Counted from the stretch's first letter, positions 1 to 6,871 are shown. The stretch is DNA of 16,227 nucleotides from Bacillota bacterium (GCA_023415235.1 JAEZLP010000027.1:1-16227), one strand, 5' to 3'. Notes: generated from the sequence alone by a model not told the origin. Program-made: numbers and translations.

Positions 1-27
1 CTGCTCTTCTTTTCCTCTTTGATTCAT
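1..27 (-). CDS. 5' end of an unidentified gene leaving the window
   Basis: Reading leftward, an ATG at 27 starts MNQRGKEEQ and continues past the window edge. A Shine-Dalgarno-like AAGGGAG lies eight bases upstream (36-42), and a plausible promoter and palindrome lie further upstream, so this is a credible gene start. An alternative in-frame start of another frame (ATG at 76, MLLTKHDIRADEG) has no ribosome binding site. Nine codons are too few to assign a family. Confidence 0.4.
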
Positions 28-47
28 AATCAATACTCCCTTCATCC

Positions 48-62
48 GCACGAATATCGTGC
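48..62. promoter_or_regulatory. Palindrome, likely operator
   Basis: GCACGA-ATA-TCGTGC is a perfect 6-bp inverted repeat around a 3-base centre. It lies about 13 bases downstream of the proposed -10 box and 20 bases before the start codon at 27, which is where a repressor or an mRNA hairpin would act. The binding protein is unknown. Confidence 0.4.
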
Positions 63-74
63 TTGGTCAGGAGC

Positions 75-103
75 ATTTTCTCAAATTTCAATATTTATTT
101 CAA
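75..103 (-). promoter_or_regulatory. Putative housekeeping promoter for the gene starting at 27
   Basis: On the minus strand TTGAAA (98-103) and GAAAAT (75-80) are separated by 17 bases. The -35 box is good and the -10 box matches four of six consensus positions. The spacing and the following ribosome binding site support it, but in AT-rich DNA such matches arise easily. Confidence 0.35.
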
Positions 104-111
104 TGTGTCTA

Positions 112-321
112 CTATTTGACGCTTACATTAAATTCATCCGCAAACTGATAACAAATCTCAGCAATCTCCATATCGCTTTTTCCCTTCTCCGAAAAGAAAA
201 TGCCGATGAACATCAATGAACCCTCAACCAGTCCACATTGAGCCCGATAGCCACCAGCACCATGCAACCCAATTGCAGCGTTTAAAGTTTGCTCTCCGAT
301 TTCAATCTGTATTATCGAGCA
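112..321 (-). pseudogene. Remnant of a C_GCAxxG_C_C-family redox protein gene
   Basis: The minus strand is open for 69 codons between a TAG at 322-324 and a TAG at 112-114, but has no usable start near its 5' end. The translation contains LNAAIGLHGAGGYRAQCGL followed by VEGSLMFIGIFFSEKGKSD and an ICYQFADEF segment. I recognise this as the middle of the C_GCAxxG_C_C putative redox-active family, whose members are usually about twice as long and carry further cysteines on both sides. Here the amino terminus is missing and translation stops right after ADEF, where relatives continue with an FG-x-L-x-C segment. It is therefore a fragment truncated at both ends. It abuts the stop codon of the Cache gene (331), which suggests a recombination junction. 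The family call is from memory and moderately secure. Confidence 0.55.
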
Positions 322-330
322 CTAGCATTT

Positions 331-1122
331 CTATTTATGGATACTTATAATATAAAATTTGTTCTTTACCAACTCGCCATAAGCAATCAAACAATCTTTT
401 CCTTCAAAGTTGTATTTTTTACATCCAACTTCTTTTTGTTGCACATCATGCAGGATTTCCGGCCCCACCAACAAATTGATATTATATCTTTTCTCCAATA
501 CATATCGAATGTTTGGCTCTGAATTATAAACGATTTCCCCTGTTCTGGTAAAAATGACAATATGGTTTTTACTCTTTAATTCCGCCGCGATATTTCTCAT
601 CAGCAAATCAATCGCAGCAATACCGATTTCCGTGCCATTTTCATCCCGCATTAATTTGGTAACACATATAACATAAGAGTCTGAAGTATCCCTGACGGGC
701 ATGGTTATTGTGACTGGATTATGAACGGAATCCTTTACCGTATCGGTATACCAGGGTCTCTCTTTCAGACTATAACAATCTCTCTTTCCGCATTTGCACT
801 CATCTTGTCTGCTTCTGCCTGCGTTGTCAATGGTATCATCGTTGCATTTTATTCCAAGAGAAGTCAAATATATATCATCCGAATCTTCCTTTATCTTTTT
901 CAGGACGGAAATCACTTCATCATATCTTTTATGCTTAACCGTATGGGTATCGGCATCACAGGTAAGCAGGAAGTCTATTATTAGCTTGTTTTCAGCGAAT
1001 TTATTGATAGTTTTTGCCTTCTCGATAAAATAATCGCTAATCTTGGAACGGTACTGTTTGATCTCATCTTCATATTGATCAATGATATTTGTTAAATCTC
1101 TTTCCGTGTGCTTAGCGAACAT
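331..1122 (-). CDS. Orphan Cache-like (PDC-fold) sensor domain protein
   Basis: The start is placed at the ATG at 1122 (MFAKHTERD), because AAAAGGAG lies seven bases upstream; the longer reading from 1155 would overlap the upstream gene. The 263-residue product has an N-terminal helical segment (about 5-50) and then features of a double Cache sensor: RPWY at 122-125, a PVTITMPVRD strand at 136-145, GTEIGIAAID at 163-172, and a second module ending at the stop. Normal dCache sensors are extracellular, flanked by two membrane helices and followed by HAMP, MCP or GGDEF modules. This one has no signal peptide, no membrane helix and no output domain, and stops at the natural end of the sensor fold (NKFYIISIHK). 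A Cys group (109, 111, 116; also 93) sits just before RPWY. It begins one base after the stop of the membrane-protein gene, so the two are almost certainly co-translated and may form a complex. The low G+C and the adjoining gene remnant suggest acquired or rearranged DNA. Ligand unknown. Confidence 0.65.
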   Translation of the reverse strand: MFAKHTERDLTNIIDQYEDEIKQYRSKISDYFIEKAKTINKFAENKLIIDFLLTCDADTHTVKHKRYDEVISVLKKIKEDSDDIYLTSLGIKCNDDTIDNAGRSRQDECKCGKRDCYSLKERPWYTDTVKDSVHNPVTITMPVRDTSDSYVICVTKLMRDENGTEIGIAAIDLLMRNIAAELKSKNHIVIFTRTGEIVYNSEPNIRYVLEKRYNINLLVGPEILHDVQQKEVGCKKYNFEGKDCLIAYGELVKNKFYIISIHK

Positions 1123-1123
1123 A

Positions 1124-1873
1124 TTAGTACTCCTTTTCATGCAGAAAATAATCATAATATACGATTCTATCGTTTTTAAACACTATCTTGCAGACCTGTT
1201 CGCTAATATAGCTGGTTATTGCATCTTCCATGTTGATTTCATTCTCATGTCCATGCTTTACTATTTTTTCAAAATCATCATAGGGCAGTGCTATGCCAAG
1301 ATGATAGGTCCTATTTAATAGAATGATCTGCCGAAGAATAGCAAATTCATAAACGTAGTCAATACCAACGCTTTGAACAATCTCTTGAACTTCTTTAAAA
1401 TTTTGGGGTTTTTTCTGAGTATTATCAATCGCAGTATTATAACAAGATTTAAAGGTCTTCAATGTCTGATGTCCCCTGCTGATAATAAAGTAGAGCTTTG
1501 AAATATCTTCGTCAATTCGCTTTTTATCTTTACCGGTATAAGCCGCTGAAGCGGAAATAAAATCCTTGTACGCTCCGTCAAAATAATCAATGTCCTCAGA
1601 ACGCTCAGAGATTCTATACAGGCATACAATGAAATTATCGTATAATTCCTGCATTAACAGCTGCAAATGCTTATAATATATTCTTTTATTTTTATTCCTT
1701 TCCGTTAGGAGTTGAAATGAAACAGAACCTACGATGGCGAAAATAGCGCCTGTGAATGAACCGACAAGATTAAATATGTAATCCGGAACAGCTTGACCCA
1801 AAAAGCTTAGATATATGGGCAGCAAAATACTTGCAAATGCTATTATACTTAATAGCAACAAAATAATTAACAT
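1124..1873 (-). CDS. Two-helix membrane protein with cytoplasmic helical domain, function unknown
   Basis: This 249-residue protein starts at ATG 1873 behind AGGAGG at five to six bases. Two hydrophobic segments (about 2-26 and 32-55) are followed by a basic stretch, TERNKNKR, marking the cytoplasmic side, and a mostly helical, charged domain to the end. I do not recognise a catalytic motif or a named family. The arrangement (helical hairpin in the membrane, alpha-helical cytoplasmic body) resembles many small uncharacterised membrane proteins, including some proposed effectors, but nothing here proves such a role. Its stop TAA (1124-1126) is one base before the ATG of the Cache-domain gene, and that gene's ribosome binding site lies inside its last codons, so the pair is translationally coupled. 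It follows the flavoprotein gene by 53 bases without a visible terminator, so it may be transcribed from the lacI promoter. Its AT content is clearly higher than that of the cassette upstream. Confidence 0.6.
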   Translation of the reverse strand: MLIILLLLSIIAFASILLPIYLSFLGQAVPDYIFNLVGSFTGAIFAIVGSVSFQLLTERNKNKRIYYKHLQLLMQELYDNFIVCLYRISERSEDIDYFDGAYKDFISASAAYTGKDKKRIDEDISKLYFIISRGHQTLKTFKSCYNTAIDNTQKKPQNFKEVQEIVQSVGIDYVYEFAILRQIILLNRTYHLGIALPYDDFEKIVKHGHENEINMEDAITSYISEQVCKIVFKNDRIVYYDYFLHEKEY

Positions 1874-1926
1874 CCTTGCCTCCTAACACGAAAATATTGA
1901 CCGATAATTCCTTTTCTTTCTTCCGA

Positions 1927-3042
1927 TTACGGCCAGATCAACTCGATCCGGCCTTCGGGGCAGATATCGCAGCACAACCCGCAGCCTTTGCATTTTTCCG
2001 TACTGACAGACGTCCTTCCGCCGGTCTTTTCCATCGCTCCGTAAACACAGGCTTTGACGCATTTTTCACAGGATGCATGGATGCATTCGCTTTTAAAATG
2101 GGAAACCTTGGGCTCCACCTGTATTTCATCAAAGGATTTGATTTCGGTGAGGGCAGCGCCTCGAATCTGCGGCAGCTCCGTTACTCCGTTCTCGTCCATC
2201 CATTTTTCCAGATCCTCTGTCATCTTCCCGATATGGCTGAACCCGTCGAGCATAACGGCTGTACCGACTTGAACCGCTGTGGCGCCCAGCATCATATATT
2301 CCAGTACATGCTCATAGCTGCTTATGCCGCCGATTCCGCAAACCGGCAGCTTTGTGCTTTGGGCTATGGTGGCTACCGACGCCAGGCCCAGGGGCCGGAT
2401 GGGGCTGCCGGAATATCCTCCGTAGGTTGGAAGATATGGCTTTCTGCTTTTCAAATCAACGCCCAGAATACACCGGACGGTATCGATGGCGCTGATGGCA
2501 TGGCCTCCGGCTTTTTCCACCGCGCAGGCAACCTTGGACATGTTGGTGACGTTCTGCGAGAGTTTGACCATAACCGGGATGTCCACACTGCCAACTACCT
2601 TCCTGGTCATCTCGTAGATTTTTTCCGCACTTGCAGTCATTACCTCCAGGCCTTCTCCCATAGGAGACGCCAGTCCAAGCTCAATCGCATCCACACCGAC
2701 CTTTTCCATCTTCCCTGCGATATAGCTCAACTCTGTGGAGGTCTGGGCACAGATATTGGCTATGACGATACCGTCGTTGCTTTTTGCAATGTCGATCTCT
2801 CTTTCCCACTCTTCCAGCCGGATGTCGCTGTAAAGCCTGATGTTCTGAACTCCGTTGTTTCGATATGCAATTCTTGGCCTGACATCGATATTTACCTCGT
2901 TGACGATGGTTTCTGTCACCACGGCGCCGGCGCCGGCCAAAATTGCCTTCCGTATCATTTCTCCGTTTCTGGACCAAGGTCCGGCGGCGACAATGATCGG
3001 ATTTTTTAATTTCAACCCCATAAAATCAACAGCAAGTGTCAT
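1927..3042 (-). CDS. Dihydroorotate/dihydropyrimidine dehydrogenase-like flavoprotein with C-terminal 2x[4Fe-4S]
   Basis: The 371-residue product starts at ATG 3042 behind AGGAGGAGG. Residues 1-300 form an FMN TIM barrel of the DHODH/PreA type: NPIIVAAGP at 14-22, PVMVKLSQNVTN at 156-167, TYGGYSGSPIRPLGL at 206-220 and CGIGGISS at 235-242. Residues 315-371 carry two ferredoxin-like clusters: Cys 320, 325, 328, 332 (first spacing four, not two) and Cys 351, 354, 357, 361. The closest scheme I know is NAD-dependent dihydropyrimidine dehydrogenase subunit PreA or the C-terminal half of mammalian DPD. However, the DPD active-site loop NLSCPHG...LACGQ reads GLASPMG...EVMTAS here, so the catalytic Cys is absent, and the substrate Asn residues (pig DPD 609, 668, 736) appear as Asp53, Gly123 and Asp187. 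A different substrate is therefore likely. No PreT-like FAD/NADH partner is in the window. The gene follows lacI by 20 bases and is probably co-transcribed with it. Confidence 0.8.
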   Translation of the reverse strand: MTLAVDFMGLKLKNPIIVAAGPWSRNGEMIRKAILAGAGAVVTETIVNEVNIDVRPRIAYRNNGVQNIRLYSDIRLEEWEREIDIAKSNDGIVIANICAQTSTELSYIAGKMEKVGVDAIELGLASPMGEGLEVMTASAEKIYEMTRKVVGSVDIPVMVKLSQNVTNMSKVACAVEKAGGHAISAIDTVRCILGVDLKSRKPYLPTYGGYSGSPIRPLGLASVATIAQSTKLPVCGIGGISSYEHVLEYMMLGATAVQVGTAVMLDGFSHIGKMTEDLEKWMDENGVTELPQIRGAALTEIKSFDEIQVEPKVSHFKSECIHASCEKCVKACVYGAMEKTGGRTSVSTEKCKGCGLCCDICPEGRIELIWP

Positions 3043-3062
3043 AGTTCCTCCTCCTATGGCAA

Positions 3063-4088
3063 TTAGAAGATTTCTTTCACTCTGTCCTTGTGTCCGCAGG
3101 ATTTTCTGACCTTCAATTTGGACTGGATCAGGATTTCCTGGGGATCATCGTCTTCCTGGGTCTGCTCTTCCATAATATCAAATAACAGTCTGGCAGCTAC
3201 GAGTCCCATGCGGTACATGGGCTTTGTCACCGTGGTCAGCTTCGGTTCCAGGTATCCGGATATTTTTAAATTGTCAAATCCCACAACTGCAATATCCTGG
3301 GGTATGCGCAGCCCCGACTGCTTTATTTTTTCCATCGCGCCTACGGCCATGATATCCGATGACACAAAGATGGCTTCCGGCCGTTCCTTCAGGTTCAATA
3401 GTTTACTGGCGGCAAGAAATCCGCCTTCGATGCTGTTCTCCTCTTCAAAAATGTACTCAGGAGGGCAGTTCAATCCTTCCTCTTCCATGGCCTTTTGAAA
3501 TCCCTCAAGCTTATCTGTGTTCTCAATCTTCGGCCTGTTTCCGTATATCATGCCGATTTTCCGATGTCCCACTTCAATCAGGTGCCGCGTCGCCTCCGCC
3601 GCAGCTGCCTTGTAATCGGTGTAGACCAGGTTTTCACCGGCAAGCTCCTCGTTTTTCCCGATCAGAACAACAGATATATCCTGTTTTTTCAGCTGAATCA
3701 GATCGCTTTTTTTCAGATAGGTGGAAACCAGAATCATACCGTCGATTCTCCGGTCGATAAAATTCTCGATATAACCCTTCTCCTTGTTTCGGTCATCTTC
3801 CGTGGCGCAGAGCATAATATTATAATTTTTCTGATGCGCAACGTCTTCCACGCCTTTTGCAATCTCCATATATCCCAGATCTGTAATCTCAGGAATGAGC
3901 AGCGCAATTGCCCCCGTCCGATTGAGCTTCAGGCCTCTCGCCATCCAGTTGGGCTTGTAGTCCAGGCTCTCCATCACACTAAGAATATGTTCCTTCGTGT
4001 CCGGAGCAACGGCATCGGGATGATTCAAGACTCTTGATACGGTGGCAACCGATACGCCTGCCTTTTTAGCTACTGACTTAATATTCAA
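3063..4088 (-). CDS. LacI-family transcriptional repressor of the nucleobase cassette
   Basis: I place the start at the TTG at 4088 (NIKSVAKKAG), because AGGAGG lies nine bases upstream and LacI proteins normally begin one to three residues before this helix-turn-helix; the open frame extends to 4184 but that part crosses the operator. The 341-residue protein has the HTH at about 3-22 (VAKKAGVSVATVSRVLN), a hinge at 45-58 (YKPNWMARGL) that inserts into the DNA minor groove, and a periplasmic-binding-protein-like effector and dimerisation domain from about 60 to 330, including HRKIGMIYG, IFVSSDIMAVGAM and DIAVVGFDN. The inducer is probably a base or a pathway product. A palindrome overlaps its own promoter and three related sites surround the permease promoter, pointing to autoregulation plus control of transport and deamination. 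It is followed 20 bases later by the flavoprotein gene. Confidence 0.9.
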   Translation of the reverse strand: MNIKSVAKKAGVSVATVSRVLNHPDAVAPDTKEHILSVMESLDYKPNWMARGLKLNRTGAIALLIPEITDLGYMEIAKGVEDVAHQKNYNIMLCATEDDRNKEKGYIENFIDRRIDGMILVSTYLKKSDLIQLKKQDISVVLIGKNEELAGENLVYTDYKAAAAEATRHLIEVGHRKIGMIYGNRPKIENTDKLEGFQKAMEEEGLNCPPEYIFEEENSIEGGFLAASKLLNLKERPEAIFVSSDIMAVGAMEKIKQSGLRIPQDIAVVGFDNLKISGYLEPKLTTVTKPMYRMGLVAARLLFDIMEEQTQEDDDPQEILIQSKLKVRKSCGHKDRVKEIF

Positions 4089-4112
4089 AGCGGGATTCCT
4101 CCTGTTTTTGAT

Positions 4113-4134
4113 GCAATGTAATGCTTTACATCGC
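4113..4134. promoter_or_regulatory. LacI-type operator in the lacI promoter
   Basis: Core ATGTAA-TGCT-TTACAT (4116-4131) is a perfect inverted repeat; with one mismatch the arms extend to nine bases. It has the same length and outer bases as the palindrome at 6941-6956. A possible -10 TATACT lies on the minus strand at 4136-4141, which would put the operator at the transcription start, so binding would repress lacI itself. The matching -35 is poor. Confidence 0.7.
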
Positions 4135-4150
4135 CAGTATATCATAAAGG

Positions 4151-4179
4151 GAGCGGGAATGAAATATCGATTCCCGCTC
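4151..4179 (-). terminator. Hairpin after the deaminase gene
   Basis: GAGCGGGAAT and ATTCCCGCTC form a perfect 10-bp stem with a nine-base loop, about 27 bases after the deaminase stop. The following minus-strand tail (CCCTTTATGATATA) is only partly T-rich, so termination may be incomplete; the hairpin could also protect the permease-deaminase transcript. It overlaps the region where the lacI -35 box must lie, so read-through could reach lacI. Confidence 0.55.
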
Positions 4180-4205
4180 TTCATGGAAGTGTTAAATTGC
4201 TTCTG

Positions 4206-5486
4206 CTATTTCAGTTTAAAATCCACCGTTTCTGGCTCCTCGTTTATGTACAGCGTTCTTACAGCCGGCGCGGTTTTGCTGACGATCTTCCCTTTTCGTA
4301 TGACATACAGGCATTCGCTGATCAGCCTCACCGCTTCCGCATCGTTTCGCGCATCCAGGATAACGATATCTGCAGGTTTTCCGACTTCCAGCCCGTATCC
4401 GTCTTCAATTCCCATTGTTTTTGCGGACCTTGTGGTTATCATATCCATCAGCATTGTAATCTGATCATGTCCGTTCATATGAGCCGTATGCGCAAGCAGG
4501 TTGGCCGCCATGATCATGTTACCCTTCCCCATGGAATACCATGGGTCCATGATGGAGTCATGGCCGATGCAGACGTTGACGCCTCTTTCCAGCAGCTCGT
4601 CAACTCTGGTGTGTCCCCTCTTTCTGGGATACCCGTCGGTTCGGTTCTGCAGGACGGAGTTGTCAAAGGGGTTTGTAATCATGTTCATTTCGGCTTTCTT
4701 CAAGATCCCGAGCAGTTTGAAGGCATAGTCGTTGTTATAGTTGTGCATGGCAGTGGTGTGGCTTGCCGCGGCTCTTCCCTGCCATCCCCGGTTGATGTTT
4801 TCCTTCGCCATGACCTCAATAAATCTGGAATGGGGGTCCCCCGTCTCGTCGATATGAATGTCGATGAGCTTGTCGAATTCCTCTGCCAGCCGATAAACCG
4901 TTTCCACATCCCGTACGCCGTCCTCCCTGGTGTATTCGATATGAGGCGCTCCGCCAACGATATCGGCGCCCATTTCCAGCGCTCTTCGCAGTAGGGCTTC
5001 CCCGTCAGGCTTGGTGAAGATTCCGTCCTGGGGAAAGGCCACCACCTGAATGTCGATGATGTCCTTTACTTCTTCTCTCAGCTCCACAAGACTCTCAACC
5101 GTAACCAGGGTGGGATCGGAGCAGTCCGCATGAGTCCGTACGCGCAGAACGCCGTTGGCGACATACCATTTTACCGTCTCCCGCGCATTTTCTTTTAAGA
5201 TTTCCTTCGTTAAAAATGGCTTTCTTTCTCCCCAAATGTCGATGGCTTCCAGGAGTGTTCCCGATTTGTTTGGCCGGCTCAGATCCCCCGCGGAAAGCAC
5301 GGCATCAAGATGAACATGGGGATCCACAAAGGGAGGTATGACAAGGTTTCCACCGGCGTCTACCGTCTGAATGTTCTCAGCCTGAATGGAATCGTCGATC
5401 CTGGTGATTGCTCCGTTTTCCACTAAAATACACTTGTATCCGTCCTGATTGCGCAGTTTGGCATTTTTTATAAGTAATGAATCCAT
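4206..5486 (-). CDS. CodA-like cytosine deaminase, candidate 5-methylcytosine deaminase
   Basis: This 426-residue amidohydrolase starts at ATG 5486 behind GGAGG at eight bases. It aligns over its length with E. coli CodA (about 427 residues): PHVHLD (metal ligands His57, His59), VAFPQDGI (Gln153, base-binding Gln156 in CodA), DIHIDE (His211 ligand, Glu214 proton shuttle), SHTTAMH (His243) and GHDSIMDPWY (Asp310, the metal-binding Asp). It should hydrolyse an exocyclic amino group on a pyrimidine-like ring in the cytoplasm. The notable difference is Ser311 where CodA has Asp314 (GHDD). That residue limits CodA to cytosine, and its loss was used in published work to find bacterial 5-methylcytosine deaminases, which also accept 5-fluorocytosine. 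Isoguanine or creatinine-like substrates cannot be excluded. It is separated by 27 bases from the permease gene and surely shares its transcript; a hairpin follows. Confidence 0.88.
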   Translation of the reverse strand: MDSLLIKNAKLRNQDGYKCILVENGAITRIDDSIQAENIQTVDAGGNLVIPPFVDPHVHLDAVLSAGDLSRPNKSGTLLEAIDIWGERKPFLTKEILKENARETVKWYVANGVLRVRTHADCSDPTLVTVESLVELREEVKDIIDIQVVAFPQDGIFTKPDGEALLRRALEMGADIVGGAPHIEYTREDGVRDVETVYRLAEEFDKLIDIHIDETGDPHSRFIEVMAKENINRGWQGRAAASHTTAMHNYNNDYAFKLLGILKKAEMNMITNPFDNSVLQNRTDGYPRKRGHTRVDELLERGVNVCIGHDSIMDPWYSMGKGNMIMAANLLAHTAHMNGHDQITMLMDMITTRSAKTMGIEDGYGLEVGKPADIVILDARNDAEAVRLISECLYVIRKGKIVSKTAPAVRTLYINEEPETVDFKLK

Positions 5487-5513
5487 TGTTGTATCCTCCA
5501 GATTAAGCCTGTA

Positions 5514-6830
5514 TTAAGCGTATTCCGCATCCTCGCGAACTTCATGCATATCGTTTATCTTCAGAGCCTTCAGAATTCCGTTTGCGGCAGGAATCGCCAA
5601 CACAGCGAGGATAATTCCCTGCAGTGAAGGAACGCCGACCTCATAAACCCCTCCGAAGTAGGCAGCGGCACAGCCGATGAGATACGCGATCAGCGGTGCG
5701 ATTCTCAACTTTCTAAATTTAACATAGTCCAGCATCGGTATATTTTTTTTGTATGTAAAGAAGTAATCTCCGATAATTACGCCGCCCAGCGGAGGAATAA
5801 AGGTACCAAACAGATTAAGAAGCGGAATGAAATGTGCACCAACTCCGGCGACCGCTATGGCTGTAGCAATCACAACACCCCAGATAATAAAAGGTCCTTT
5901 GCTGGCTTTATTAAACATTTCAGCCCCCGCAACACCGAAAGCATATGCGGTGGCGTTGTTCGTCGTCCAGATGTTCAGTGTAAGAATAATCATAGCCCAG
6001 AAGGTAAGCCCCATGGTAATCATCAGCTCGATCAGATCACCGGTCTGGAATGCAAAGCCTCCGACCATTCCGGAGAAAACCATAATGCCGTTGCCCACCA
6101 GGAATGCCAGAAGCGCTGCTATAAATGCGGTTTTTCCGTCTTTGGCAAATCTAGCCCAGTTTGCAGCCTGTGTTCCTCCGGAAGCAAAGGTTCCGACAAC
6201 TACGGTGATTGCCACGGTTACCGACATGGTGGTTGTGGGCTGTATGCCGAAGAGATTCTCCAGGCTTCCGACTTTATTGAAGGCCATCCAGGTGACGATC
6301 ACTACGAGTGCCACCATCAGCGGCATTGCGACATACGAGACGATGGCCATGCTTTTAAATCCGTATAATGCCGTTGCACCCATGATCACAGACCAGAAAA
6401 TCATAAAGAAGATTTCCCAGCCCGGCAGGCCAAGGCCTTTTGCAAAAAGAATCCCCATGTATTCCGCAGTGATCGCATACCATAGTACTTGAGTGCCGCC
6501 CAGGATGATATCCGCCCATTTCGCTCCTGCGCTGCCAAGGGTATAGCGGGCAAGCAGTACGGAAGTCAGCCCGGTCTTAGCGCCGATTGCGCTGATGATT
6601 GCCACATAGAAACCCAGTATGGCACTTCCCGCAATCAGGATCCAGACAAGCTCCGAGAAGGGAAACGCCGCGCCCAGCTTGGCGCCTGCCGCCATGGTAG
6701 GCGTGAAGAAGGTGAAGCCGATCAATACCCCGGTTACTGCCAGCAATCCGGTTCTTGCTTCTTTCGGCACATGACTGAGCGGATAGTCTTTCTCAACAAC
6801 TACCGCTTTTTTCGCCTTTTTGTCAGACAT
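5514..6830 (-). CDS. codB: NCS1-family cytosine permease (CodB-like)
   Basis: The 438-residue integral membrane protein starts at ATG 6830 behind AAAGGAG. It matches E. coli CodB throughout, with about 12 helices and family signatures such as LTFF-like GFTFFTPTMAAG at 38-49, IGAKTGLTSVLLARY at 82-96, LGGTQVLWY at 110-118, GNGIMVFSG at 246-254, LNIWTTNNATAYA at 285-297 and PPLGGVIIGDYF at 346-357. NCS1 carriers import nucleobases or related heterocycles with a cation. The N-terminal 20 residues form a Lys-rich cytoplasmic tail longer than that of E. coli CodB. It is the first gene of the operon, with the deaminase next, and it is flanked upstream by a strong promoter carrying three repressor-like sites. 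Because the deaminase has a changed specificity residue, the imported base may be a modified cytosine rather than cytosine. Confidence 0.92.
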   Translation of the reverse strand: MSDKKAKKAVVVEKDYPLSHVPKEARTGLLAVTGVLIGFTFFTPTMAAGAKLGAAFPFSELVWILIAGSAILGFYVAIISAIGAKTGLTSVLLARYTLGSAGAKWADIILGGTQVLWYAITAEYMGILFAKGLGLPGWEIFFMIFWSVIMGATALYGFKSMAIVSYVAMPLMVALVVIVTWMAFNKVGSLENLFGIQPTTTMSVTVAITVVVGTFASGGTQAANWARFAKDGKTAFIAALLAFLVGNGIMVFSGMVGGFAFQTGDLIELMITMGLTFWAMIILTLNIWTTNNATAYAFGVAGAEMFNKASKGPFIIWGVVIATAIAVAGVGAHFIPLLNLFGTFIPPLGGVIIGDYFFTYKKNIPMLDYVKFRKLRIAPLIAYLIGCAAAYFGGVYEVGVPSLQGIILAVLAIPAANGILKALKINDMHEVREDAEYA

Positions 6831-6871
6831 AATAACACTCCTTTCAATCTTTTTTTGCAGATTACTGCCTC

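Noticed and set aside
1876..3009. Long plus-strand open frame of 377 codons opposite the flavoprotein gene
   Set aside because: It is the antisense shadow of a clear FMN/FeS protein gene; its translation has no recognisable domain and low-complexity His/Phe/Asp composition.
4089..4184. N-terminal extension of the LacI protein from the ATG at 4184
   Set aside because: It would translate through the operator and the Shine-Dalgarno AGGAGG; the TTG at 4088 gives the normal LacI N terminus.
5827..6492. Plus-strand open frames opposite the permease gene
   Set aside because: The permease matches CodB along its full length; the opposite frames are byproducts of its codon bias.
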